DNA from: an uncultured Clostridium sp.
GTDB lineage: Bacteria > Bacillota > Clostridia > TANB77 > CAG-508
DNA: 51,112 nucleotides
NCBI GenBank assembly: GCA_930991035.1
Contig: CAKNRV010000007.1
Coordinates: 1 to 51,112 of the forward strand
Direction: 5' to 3'
In this document: one piece after another, positions 43,630 through 51,112 of the stretch
Position numbering within the stretch: the first letter of the stretch is position 1
Layout of the letters: every line of letters starts with the position of its first letter
The notes under the pieces: model-generated
The model's database searches: none
What the model saw: the letters and a program-made list of their open reading frames with translations, nothing else
Told to the model about the DNA's origin: nothing
Program-made: the position numbers and the translations under genes

Positions 43630-46242
43630 ATGTCAGAATATTCACCAATGATGCAACATTATTTGAGTATGAAGGAGCAATATAAGGACTGTATACTATT
43701 TTACAGATTAGGAGACTTCTATGAGATGTTCTTTGACGATGCAATAACTGTATCAAGAGAATTGGAACTTACTTTAACAGGAAAAGAATGTGGACAAGAA
43801 GAAAGGGCACCAATGTGTGGCGTTCCATTCCACGCAGCAGAAATATATATTTCTAGACTTATCTCAAAAGGATATAAAGTAGCTATTTGCGAGCAGTTAG
43901 AGGATCCAAAATTTGCTAAAGGTATGGTAAAAAGAGATGTCATAAGAGTTGTTACACCTGGAACTGTTATGGAAGCCAACCTTTTAGACGACAAGAAAAA
44001 TAATTATATTATGTGTATTTACAAAAATGGAATATATTTTGGTTTAACAGTTTGTGATATAACAACAGGTGACTTTAGAACTACCGAAATAAAAGAGAAT
44101 AATAATTTTTCTATGCTATTAGACGAAATATCAAAATATTCTCCAGCAGAACTTGTTGTAAATCAGCTAATGTTTGATAGCAAAGAAGAAATAGACAAAA
44201 TAAAAGAAAGATTTGAAATATATATAACAAAATTAGAAGAGAATTTATTTACAGAAGATTACGAAAAATTAAGCGAAAAATATAAAATAGTTGATGACGA
44301 CGATAACGAAGTAGCAAACTTAGACAGCTATATATTAGCAGTAGCTGCTACAAATGCACTTCTTGCATATTTGCGAGAGACTCAAAAAAATAATTTAGAC
44401 CACATAAATAAATTAGTTATATATAACACAACAAAATATATGGCATTAGACATAAATGCAAGAAGAAATCTTGAAATAACAGAAAAACTAAGAGACAAAT
44501 CAAAAAAAGGTACACTATTATGGGTACTTGATAAATCTTGCACATCTATGGGTGGAAGACTTATTAGAAGATGGCTTAACAACCCACTATTAAATGTTAA
44601 ACAAATTAACAAAAGGCTTGACGCAGTTCAAGAACTAAAGGATAACATTATACTAAGAGGGGATATTGCAGAAAGTTTAAAAAAGGTTTATGATATAGAA
44701 AGGTTAGCAAGTAAAATTTCTTATGGAAGTGCTAATGGTAGAGATTTAATTTCACTTAAGAATTCTGCAAAGCAATTGCCAGAAATAAAGAAAATACTTT
44801 TAAATGCTAATTCTGAACTATTAAAAGAATTACATAAAAATTTGGACACCTTAAAGGATGTATACGATATAATAAACAAAACTATTGTTGAAGAACCACC
44901 AATTAGTGTTAAAGAAGGCGGACTAATAAAGAAGGGATATAATAGCGAAATAGACCAACTAAAAAAGGCTACAACAGAAGGCAAAAACTGGATTATACAA
45001 CTAGAAGTAAGAGAAAGAGAACAAACAGGAATAAAAGGATTAAAGGTAGGCTTTAACAAAGTATTTGGATATTATATAGAAGTTACAAAATCAAATATGT
45101 CATTAGTACCAGACAGATACATTAGAAAGCAAACTCTAACAAATGGTGAAAGATATATTACAGAAGAGCTAAAAAACTTAGAGAACCAAATACTTGGAGC
45201 AGAAGAAAAAGTAGTAAACTTGGAATACAATGTGTTTGTAGAGGTAAGAGATAAAATAGAAGCACAGGTAGAAAGATTGCAAAAATCAGCACAAATTATT
45301 GCAACACTTGATGCATTATGTTCATTTGCAATAGTTGCAGAAGACCAAAACTATGTAAGACCAACTGTTGATAATGAAGGAATAATAGACATTAAAGAAG
45401 GAAGACACCCTGTAATAGAAAAAATATTGCCAAGTGGAGGATTTGTTCAAAACGATACATATTTGGATAAAGACCAGAATAGATTAGCTATTATAACAGG
45501 ACCAAATATGGCTGGAAAATCTACATATATGAGACAAGTGGCACTTATTACATTAATGGCACAATGTGGCTCTTTTGTACCAGCAGAAACTGCTAAAATA
45601 GGAATAGTAGATAAAATTTTCACAAGAGTTGGAGCTTCTGACGATTTAAGTATGGGACAAAGTACGTTTATGGTGGAAATGATGGAAGTAGCACAAATAC
45701 TAAAAGAAGCAACAGCAAATAGCTTAGTAATATTGGACGAAATAGGAAGAGGAACATCAACCTATGATGGACTTTCAATTGCGTGGGCAGTTGCGGAATA
45801 TATTTCAAATAAAGAAAAATGTGGAGCAAAAACATTATTTGCAACACACTATCACGAGCTAACTGACTTGGAAAACAAACTAGATGGTGTAAAAAATTAC
45901 TCAATAGCAGTAAAAGAAAAGGGAGAAGACATAATCTTTTTAAGAAAAATAGTAAAAGGTGGAACTGACGAAAGTTATGGAGTTCACGTTGCAAAATTAG
46001 CAGGTGTCCCACAAGTTGTTACAAAAAGAGCTAACGAAATACTAAAATCAATAGAAAGAAAAAATGTACTTAATAATAAAAAAATAGAAAAAGAAAATAA
46101 ACAGGAAGCAGCAGGGCAACTTACAATGTTTAACTTTAAATTGGCAGAGATTGCACACGAGTTAGACAAAGTAGATGTAAACGAACTTACACCAATAGAG
46201 GCGTTAAATACGTTGGTTAAGTTAAAGGGAAAAATGGCGTAG
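43630..46242 (+). CDS. mutS: DNA mismatch repair protein MutS
   Basis: An 870-residue mismatch-recognition ATPase. The N-terminal mismatch-binding domain shows YKDCILFYRLGDFYEMFFDD (Phe-x-Glu motif region). The ATPase carries GPNMAGKSTYMRQ (about residue 620), a DLSMGQSTFMVEM stretch, LVILDEIGRGTSTYDGLSIA and ATHYHEL. The C-terminal tail (QLTMFNFKLAEIAHELDKVD, PIEALNTLVKLK) is the usual dimer-related end. The start follows miaB by 2 bases, so the two are probably coupled. No mutL follows within the window. Confidence 0.98.
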   Translation: MSEYSPMMQHYLSMKEQYKDCILFYRLGDFYEMFFDDAITVSRELELTLTGKECGQEERAPMCGVPFHAAEIYISRLISKGYKVAICEQLEDPKFAKGMVKRDVIRVVTPGTVMEANLLDDKKNNYIMCIYKNGIYFGLTVCDITTGDFRTTEIKENNNFSMLLDEISKYSPAELVVNQLMFDSKEEIDKIKERFEIYITKLEENLFTEDYEKLSEKYKIVDDDDNEVANLDSYILAVAATNALLAYLRETQKNNLDHINKLVIYNTTKYMALDINARRNLEITEKLRDKSKKGTLLWVLDKSCTSMGGRLIRRWLNNPLLNVKQINKRLDAVQELKDNIILRGDIAESLKKVYDIERLASKISYGSANGRDLISLKNSAKQLPEIKKILLNANSELLKELHKNLDTLKDVYDIINKTIVEEPPISVKEGGLIKKGYNSEIDQLKKATTEGKNWIIQLEVREREQTGIKGLKVGFNKVFGYYIEVTKSNMSLVPDRYIRKQTLTNGERYITEELKNLENQILGAEEKVVNLEYNVFVEVRDKIEAQVERLQKSAQIIATLDALCSFAIVAEDQNYVRPTVDNEGIIDIKEGRHPVIEKILPSGGFVQNDTYLDKDQNRLAIITGPNMAGKSTYMRQVALITLMAQCGSFVPAETAKIGIVDKIFTRVGASDDLSMGQSTFMVEMMEVAQILKEATANSLVILDEIGRGTSTYDGLSIAWAVAEYISNKEKCGAKTLFATHYHELTDLENKLDGVKNYSIAVKEKGEDIIFLRKIVKGGTDESYGVHVAKLAGVPQVVTKRANEILKSIERKNVLNNKKIEKENKQEAAGQLTMFNFKLAEIAHELDKVDVNELTPIEALNTLVKLKGKMA

Positions 46243-46326
46243 GGAGATTCGGTCCCCACCTTAAGACTACAATGAAAATTTAAAATATATAAGTACAACC
46301 GGAAGAACAATAAAAAGGAGGAGCTA

Positions 46327-47913
46327 ATGAAGGCACTAGAGAAGTTTAAGGATGATTCTAAAAAGAAGGTTCTTGCTTGTAAATACAAAAATGAAGTAAG
46401 ATCTTTAGAAACTGAAGTTGATAATTTGGATGAAGTTGTTCCAATAGATATAACAACAAGAGATGGAAGAAGAGTGTATCAAAGAGGGATTCTTTATGTA
46501 ATGGGAATGGCTTTTAATAGGGTATATCCAAAAGCTCTTCTTACTGTAAATTGCCAACTTTCAAATTCTATATTTTGTAGTGTAGAAAATATGAAAGTGA
46601 CGACAGAAATGATAAATAATATAAAAAAAGAAATGCAAGATATAGTTAATAGCAATCTTCCAATAAAGAAAATAGAAATGACAAAAGAAGAAGCGGAGAA
46701 GTTTTACCAAAAAGAGAAAACTTTAAGAGGAAGATTGCAACTAGATAATAAATACAAAAATGAGGTATCTTTGTATTTTTGCGAGAACTATTATAACTAT
46801 TTTTATGGTGTAATGCCTATTTCAACAGGATATATAAATTTGTTTGATGTAGTAAAATATCACGATGGATTTTTACTAAGATATCCAGATAAAAGAACAC
46901 CAGACAGAATAGATAAGTATGTAGAAACAAAAAAATTGCTACATACGTTGGAAGAATATGAAGATATACACAATGTATTGGATATTAATACAATATATAA
47001 ATTAAACAAAAAAATAGAACAAGGTGGAGAAAAAGAGTTAATACTTCTAGCAGAAGCTTTGCACGAAAAAAAGATTTCTGATATAGCAGATAAAATAGTT
47101 AAAAGAAAAGGCGTAAAAATAATCTTGATTGCAGGACCATCTTCTTCTGGAAAAACAACATTTGCACAAAGACTGGGCATACAATTAAAGCTAAATGGAA
47201 TAAAGCCACTTACAATATCTGTTGATAATTACTTTGTAGAAAGAAGTGAAACACCTAGGGACGAAAACGGAAAATACGACTTTGAAAGATTAGAAGCAAT
47301 TGATTTGAATTTATTCAATGACCATTTAAGTAAATTGTTAAGAGGAGAAGAAGTAAGCCTACCTACATTTGATTTTAAAACAGGAACAAAGCATTATAAT
47401 GGAGAAAAAATGAAAATGAGGAGCAATGAAGTTCTTGTTATAGAAGGAATCCATTGCCTAAATGATAAGCTAACAGCGGCGATTCCAAAAGAGCAAAAAT
47501 ACAAAATCTACATTAGTGCATTAACTGTTTTAAATATAGACTACTATAACAGAATTTCTACAACAGATACTAGATTGATTAGAAGATTAGTAAGAGACTA
47601 TAACTTTAGAGGATATGAAGCACTACATACATTGCAAAATTGGGATATGGTAAATAGAGGAGAAGAAAATTACATATTCCTATTCCAAGAAGATGCAGAT
47701 AGTATGTTTAACACATCATTAATATATGAACTATGTGTACTTAAAAAATATGCAATGCCACTTCTTAAAGCAATTGATAATACTCACCCAGAATACTCAG
47801 AAGCAAAAAGCATTTACGAGCTTTTGAAATATTTTGATGATATTCAAGATGAGTATATTCCTAAGAATTCGTTGCTTAGGGAGTTTATTGGTGGAAGCAT
47901 ATTTAATGTATAG
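46327..47913 (+). CDS. Uridine kinase-like protein with N-terminal ThrRS-like domain
   Basis: A 528-residue two-domain protein. Residues about 1-230 resemble the editing/second additional domain of threonyl-tRNA synthetase (DGRRVYQRGILYVMGMAF, VYPKALLTVNCQLSNSIF). The C-terminal half is a P-loop kinase of the uridine kinase/phosphoribulokinase type: AGPSSSGKTTFAQRL (about 275), SVDNYFVERSETPRDENG, EGIHCLNDKL and RRLVRDYNFRG. AAAAGGAGG precedes ATG 46327. This fusion is known in Clostridia. The N-terminal role (nucleotide or tRNA-related) is not established. Confidence 0.85.
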   Translation: MKALEKFKDDSKKKVLACKYKNEVRSLETEVDNLDEVVPIDITTRDGRRVYQRGILYVMGMAFNRVYPKALLTVNCQLSNSIFCSVENMKVTTEMINNIKKEMQDIVNSNLPIKKIEMTKEEAEKFYQKEKTLRGRLQLDNKYKNEVSLYFCENYYNYFYGVMPISTGYINLFDVVKYHDGFLLRYPDKRTPDRIDKYVETKKLLHTLEEYEDIHNVLDINTIYKLNKKIEQGGEKELILLAEALHEKKISDIADKIVKRKGVKIILIAGPSSSGKTTFAQRLGIQLKLNGIKPLTISVDNYFVERSETPRDENGKYDFERLEAIDLNLFNDHLSKLLRGEEVSLPTFDFKTGTKHYNGEKMKMRSNEVLVIEGIHCLNDKLTAAIPKEQKYKIYISALTVLNIDYYNRISTTDTRLIRRLVRDYNFRGYEALHTLQNWDMVNRGEENYIFLFQEDADSMFNTSLIYELCVLKKYAMPLLKAIDNTHPEYSEAKSIYELLKYFDDIQDEYIPKNSLLREFIGGSIFNV

Positions 47914-47915
47914 GA

Positions 47916-48038
47916 AGAATGCGAATAATTGTATTTTGGCGTTGTTAAACTTCACTTCGAAAATCCTCGACGTACACAAAGTACGCCTCCGGTTTTTTTG
48001 TTCGTTTGCCTAGCCCAAATAACAATTCTTCGCATTCT
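47916..48038 (+). repeat. Palindromic element copy A (about 123 bp)
   Basis: AGAATGCGAA (47916-47925) and TTCGCATTCT (48029-48038) close it. The arms continue as AATTGTATTTTGGC on the left and GCCCAAATAACAATTC on the right with a few mismatches. The centre GACGTACACAAAGTACGCC (47969-47987) forms an inner stem, and CGAAAATCC/GGTTTTTTT extends it. It starts two bases after the preceding stop. Copy B at 23311 shares the layout, AAACTTCA and CGTTT blocks, and centre. Confidence 0.75.
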
Positions 48039-48073
48039 TTTATATTAATAGTTTTCAGTTGAAAGGAATGAAA

Positions 48074-48382
48074 ATGGGAAGAAAGTTTACAGAAATTGAC
48101 GAGGAATTTGTTTGTGAAAATTGTGGAAAAAAAGTAAAGCCGCTTGGTTATTCTTGTAGGAATCATTGCCCATATTGCTTACATTCTAAGCATTTGGATA
48201 TAAATCCAGGAGATAGGGCAGAAACTTGCCAAGGAATATTAGAACCAATTGGGGCAGAAATAGATAGCAAAAAGGGATATGTGATTATTTTTAAGTGTAA
48301 AAAATGTGGAGCGATTAGAAGAAATAAGGCAGCAAAAGATGACAATATGGATTTGATAATAAAACTAACAGCACAGCATTAA
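48074..48382 (+). CDS. RNHCP domain zinc-ribbon protein
   Basis: A 102-residue protein with Cys pairs in FVCENCGKKVKPLG and SCRNHCPYCLHSKHLDINPGD (the RNHCP signature), plus FKCKKCGAIRRNKAAKDDN, suggesting two zinc ribbons. ATG 48074 is chosen over ATG 48068 and the TTG at 48059 because GAAAGGA (48061-48067) is 7 bases before it. The function of the family is not known. It converges with the U32 gene across one hairpin. Confidence 0.85.
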   Translation: MGRKFTEIDEEFVCENCGKKVKPLGYSCRNHCPYCLHSKHLDINPGDRAETCQGILEPIGAEIDSKKGYVIIFKCKKCGAIRRNKAAKDDNMDLIIKLTAQH

Positions 48383-48400
48383 TTTGCTGTGCTGTATTTT
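48368..48400. terminator. Shared bidirectional terminator
   Basis: ACAGCACAGCA (48368-48378) pairs perfectly with TGCTGTGCTGT (48385-48395) around TTAATT; ATTTT follows on +. The stem overlaps the RNHCP stop codon and lies just before the U32 stop on the other strand, so it can serve both genes. Confidence 0.85.
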
Positions 48401-50939
48401 ATACTTCTCTATTCAAACTACCTCTTGTATATTGCTTTCCTTCTAATTTAGTACCATTAAGTGCAGCTTTTGCAATCAAGTTAATCGTGTCTATATCTTC
48501 ATCCAGCATATCAATTCTAAGATTGTTAATTCCAAAATCAATATCTGTATTGCAAGTTGCTTTACTATTAAAAATAGTTGTAACAGTTTGTACATTATCT
48601 GGTAAAATTCTAAAATTAAATCCTAATCTATCACGTAAAAAATATTTGTTTTGGGTTTGACACCTCATTTTACATTGAGGATAGCACTTGTTAGAAACTC
48701 CTAATACGCAATAATTCATTTTCATAACAGGTGTATTGCCATAGACAATAAGCTCTAAATCAATTGTATTTTGTGTGTTAGATATTTCTTTTAAATTTAC
48801 ATTTGTGTTAGTACTTTTTACCACATTAAAATCATTATTGCTTTGTACTATTTCTTGAATGTCACTTAAATTTAATTCTGGAGACAATGTAATTTTACTT
48901 AAACCAAGAGATTTTAGAGTGTTAATAGTATGCATATTAAAAACATTAAAAGTAAAATTGCCTATAAACTCATACTTACCTACATATTGGTCAAGCAATA
49001 CAAAATCGCCAAGGCTCGCAACAACGAATCCTGCTATATTATATTGCTTTAATAAATCTTCCAAGCTATGCTTAATAACATTTTTGTAATTTGCCTTTAC
49101 AATGGCTGGCATATAAATATATGTTTTAAAGTTGGAGGTGATTTCAGCTAATGATTTTTCGTAAGTTTTCCTCATAAAATATCTAAGAGGAATGTACACC
49201 TCCGAAATGTATTTTTTAGATAATTTGCTATAATCAAAATCAGTATTTAAAATATTCAAGTAAAGAGCTATGCTCTTTTTAGAACTACTGCTTTTATTAA
49301 TTTTATGACCAGATGTGTTAGTAATGCTATCTTTAGCAACTACATCAACACTTCTTTTTGTTCTAGTAATTATTGTATCTTCTAACTTAGCTAAAGTAAG
49401 TCTTCTTAAATCGTTCAAAACCTTAATATTGATAAACACCTTGTCCGTCATTTCAACATTTATACTGCTAAAATTAAATGGAGTATCGGTTGTTTTGGAC
49501 AATTGGGCTACAATCCTTTCAGACGTGATTGGCGAGTTTACAGCAATTTCTGGAATAGTAGTAGATTTAACTACTATTTTAATATTCTTGTACCTTTCGT
49601 CCAAATGCACATTTTTTGAATGAGCAATAGAAGTAGTCATAACAATTGGTTCGCCAGCTTTTATTGAAATAGAGCTGTTTAAATCTATTTTTATATTTTC
49701 GCTACTATACGACTTTTGAGCTAAATCAAGTTGAGATTTGCTAGATAGTTTATAAATCTTATCTCCAACCTTTATATTACCCTTCATTCTGCCAATTATT
49801 ACCTTGCTACCAATGTTAGCACTTGGAACATTTCCGTTATTAAGCATCATTTCAGAAATTGTATATTTAGTATTTTCATTTTCAAAATTAATACTATCTC
49901 CGATAGCAAGTTTTTCATTAAGCAACAACTTTATATGACCTTTAGCTTTATTATAACCGGCAACATTACCAACATAAAGCCCCATATTATTTGGTTTTTC
50001 TTTAAATACTAAGTTATGGTTAGCGGAGGTTGCAAGGTGACCATTAGAAAAACCACCTCTGTTAAATATTTGCTTTAGTTCTAATACATCTTTGTCGTCA
50101 ACTTTGTATTCACTATCGCTAAGAACCATATCAATGTATTTTCTGTAAATTCTAGTAACGGTAGCAACATATTCTGGAGACTTCAGTCTTCCTTCTATTT
50201 TAAAGCATTTAACACCAGAATGAATCAATTGAGGTAAAAATTCCAAAGAACATAAGTCACGAGGACTAATTAAATACCCCTTGTCAATAGTTCTGTCAGT
50301 AATTTTACCATTGGCATTCTTCTCTTCAATTAAGTCATAAGGTAAACGGCAAGGCTGTGCGCATTTGCCACGATTGCCAGAACGTCCGCCAATCATACTA
50401 GAAAATAAGCATTGACCAGAATACGAAATACAAAGAGCACCGTGTATAAAAGTTTCTATCTCTATATTAGAATTACGGCAGATAAATTCAATTTCTGCAA
50501 TAGAAAGCTCACGAGAAAGCACAGCTCTTGAATAGCCAAGCTTTTCTAGCTCTTGAACACCTTCTAGATTGTGGATAGTCATTTGGGTACTTGCGTGTAT
50601 TGGAAAATCTGGAAAAAGCTTTCTTAAGTATTGGGCAAGACCAATATCTTGAACAATTAAAGCATCAACGCCAAGTTCATATGCTTGTTTGGCAAGTTCG
50701 ACAGCATCCGAAAATTCAGAATCTTTTATAAGGATATTTAGAGTTAAATGAGTGCGCACGTTTCGTAATGCACAATAATTTACAACTTTTTCTAGACCGT
50801 CGTAATCAAAGTTAGAAGCGGCAGCCCTAGCATTAAATAAATTTGCACCAAAATATACACTGTTTGCGCCATTTTGCACAGCAGCTTTTAAACATTCAAA
50901 ATCTCCAACAGGAGATAAAAGCTCTACATCAGTTCTCAT
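48399..50939 (-). CDS. U32 family protein (RlhA/collagenase-like)
   Basis: An 846-residue cytoplasmic protein, the only gene on the - strand. The start codon is at 50937-50939, with AAGGAG just upstream on that strand. An N-terminal TIM-barrel-like half starts VELLSPVGDFECLKAAVQNG and holds the U32 signature around IETFIHGALCISYSGQCLFS, followed by GGRSGNRGKCAQPCRL (a Cys cluster). A C-terminal extension ends with another Cys set (CVLGVSNKCYPQCKMRC). Some U32 proteins modify 23S rRNA (RlhA) or act in ubiquinone hydroxylation. Older collagenase names are probably misleading. At 846 residues it is longer than RlhA (about 650). Confidence 0.88.
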   Translation of the reverse strand: MRTDVELLSPVGDFECLKAAVQNGANSVYFGANLFNARAAASNFDYDGLEKVVNYCALRNVRTHLTLNILIKDSEFSDAVELAKQAYELGVDALIVQDIGLAQYLRKLFPDFPIHASTQMTIHNLEGVQELEKLGYSRAVLSRELSIAEIEFICRNSNIEIETFIHGALCISYSGQCLFSSMIGGRSGNRGKCAQPCRLPYDLIEEKNANGKITDRTIDKGYLISPRDLCSLEFLPQLIHSGVKCFKIEGRLKSPEYVATVTRIYRKYIDMVLSDSEYKVDDKDVLELKQIFNRGGFSNGHLATSANHNLVFKEKPNNMGLYVGNVAGYNKAKGHIKLLLNEKLAIGDSINFENENTKYTISEMMLNNGNVPSANIGSKVIIGRMKGNIKVGDKIYKLSSKSQLDLAQKSYSSENIKIDLNSSISIKAGEPIVMTTSIAHSKNVHLDERYKNIKIVVKSTTIPEIAVNSPITSERIVAQLSKTTDTPFNFSSINVEMTDKVFINIKVLNDLRRLTLAKLEDTIITRTKRSVDVVAKDSITNTSGHKINKSSSSKKSIALYLNILNTDFDYSKLSKKYISEVYIPLRYFMRKTYEKSLAEITSNFKTYIYMPAIVKANYKNVIKHSLEDLLKQYNIAGFVVASLGDFVLLDQYVGKYEFIGNFTFNVFNMHTINTLKSLGLSKITLSPELNLSDIQEIVQSNNDFNVVKSTNTNVNLKEISNTQNTIDLELIVYGNTPVMKMNYCVLGVSNKCYPQCKMRCQTQNKYFLRDRLGFNFRILPDNVQTVTTIFNSKATCNTDIDFGINNLRIDMLDEDIDTINLIAKAALNGTKLEGKQYTRGSLNREV

Positions 50940-51061
50940 AAAGAATCTCCTTTCAGTTATGGTAGTTATAAATTACTTTGTATATCTAGCAAAATTAAGT
51001 TTTGCATATTGCATATTAAAAAGGGTCGAAAAATCATATATTTTGTCTACAACATAATTAT

Positions 51062-51088
51062 ATTATACTGGTAACAAAAAATCAATTG
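51062..51088 (-). promoter_or_regulatory. Candidate promoter of the U32 gene
   Basis: On the - strand TATAAT (51062-51067 complement) is preceded by TTACAA or TTTACA at 18-19 bases. The -35 match is moderate. The rest of 50940-51112 is AT-rich with no other gene visible. Confidence 0.4.
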
Positions 51089-51112
51089 TAAAATATGTAT
51101 CACGTAGAATTA

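Noticed and set aside
1..51112. CRISPR array, tRNA, rRNA or insertion sequence
   Set aside because: No regularly spaced repeats, cloverleaf-type sequence, rRNA motif, transposase or integrase reading frame was recognised by eye.

Overview
The window is low-GC, single-strand-biased DNA that looks like a chromosome segment from class Clostridia (Bacillota), probably an uncultivated gut-type lineage. The pointers are SpoIVB and SleB-type sporulation/germination genes, two diadenylate cyclases, formate-tetrahydrofolate ligase, Asp23/AmaP/DUF2273 envelope genes, strong AAGGAGG ribosome binding sites, and strongly A/T-ending codons. Almost every gene is on the + strand; only the U32 family gene at the right end is on the - strand. 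No tRNA, rRNA, CRISPR array, integrase or transposase was seen.

Layout. (1) 1-1668: the tail of an unidentified ORF, then a surface protein with a pilin-like N-terminus, an FN3-like module and a DUF6273-like C-terminus. A GC-rich, NNC-codon-rich patch near its end resembles the variable region of a diversity-generating retroelement (DGR) target. (2) 2.1-15.2 kb: mostly housekeeping genes. These are an FtsK/SpoIIIE translocase, an unknown coiled-coil protein, a beta-CASP nuclease, a GH15 glucoamylase-like enzyme, radA-disA, a membrane-anchored cyclophilin, a 41-residue membrane peptide, cdaA and truA. Both c-di-AMP synthases lie within about 3 kb. (3) 15.4-29.1 kb: an Asn/Cys-rich membrane protein, a strong terminator, then a long operon for a Tad/type IV-like secretion or pilus machine. 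It holds a CpaB-like SAF protein, two MinD/CpaE-fold proteins without a usable P-loop, a CpaF/TadA-type ATPase, a single 695-residue protein that appears to fuse TadB and TadC, and six or seven small pilin-like proteins, four of which begin MENA. No prepilin peptidase, classical Flp pilin or secretin is present. This is the best candidate for an undescribed system. Its ATPase gene carries two +1 shifts, one exactly in Walker A and one exactly in Walker B.

(4) 29.2-31.6 kb: spoIVB, overlapping by one base a transglutaminase-like protein with a pilin-like leader. (5) 31.7-34.5 kb: rpsO-pnp, with a structured leader and a short ORF that appears translationally coupled to pnp. (6) 34.7-39.2 kb: asp23-amaP-DUF2273-nusB-xseA-(membrane protein)-xseB-divergent PAP2. 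(7) 39.3-48.4 kb: fhs, a SleB-like hydrolase, miaB-mutS, a uridine-kinase-like fusion protein and an RNHCP protein. (8) 48.4-50.9 kb: the U32 gene on the - strand, convergent with the RNHCP gene across a shared hairpin terminator.

Two non-coding themes run through the window. One is a family of roughly 120-bp palindromic elements: two full copies (23.3 and 47.9 kb) and two deletion derivatives (18.2 and 38.4 kb). The other is a set of long stem-loops without a T-run, placed between co-directional genes, which look more like RNA-processing or operon-tuning structures than terminators. All functional calls rest on reading motifs by eye; no database search was run.
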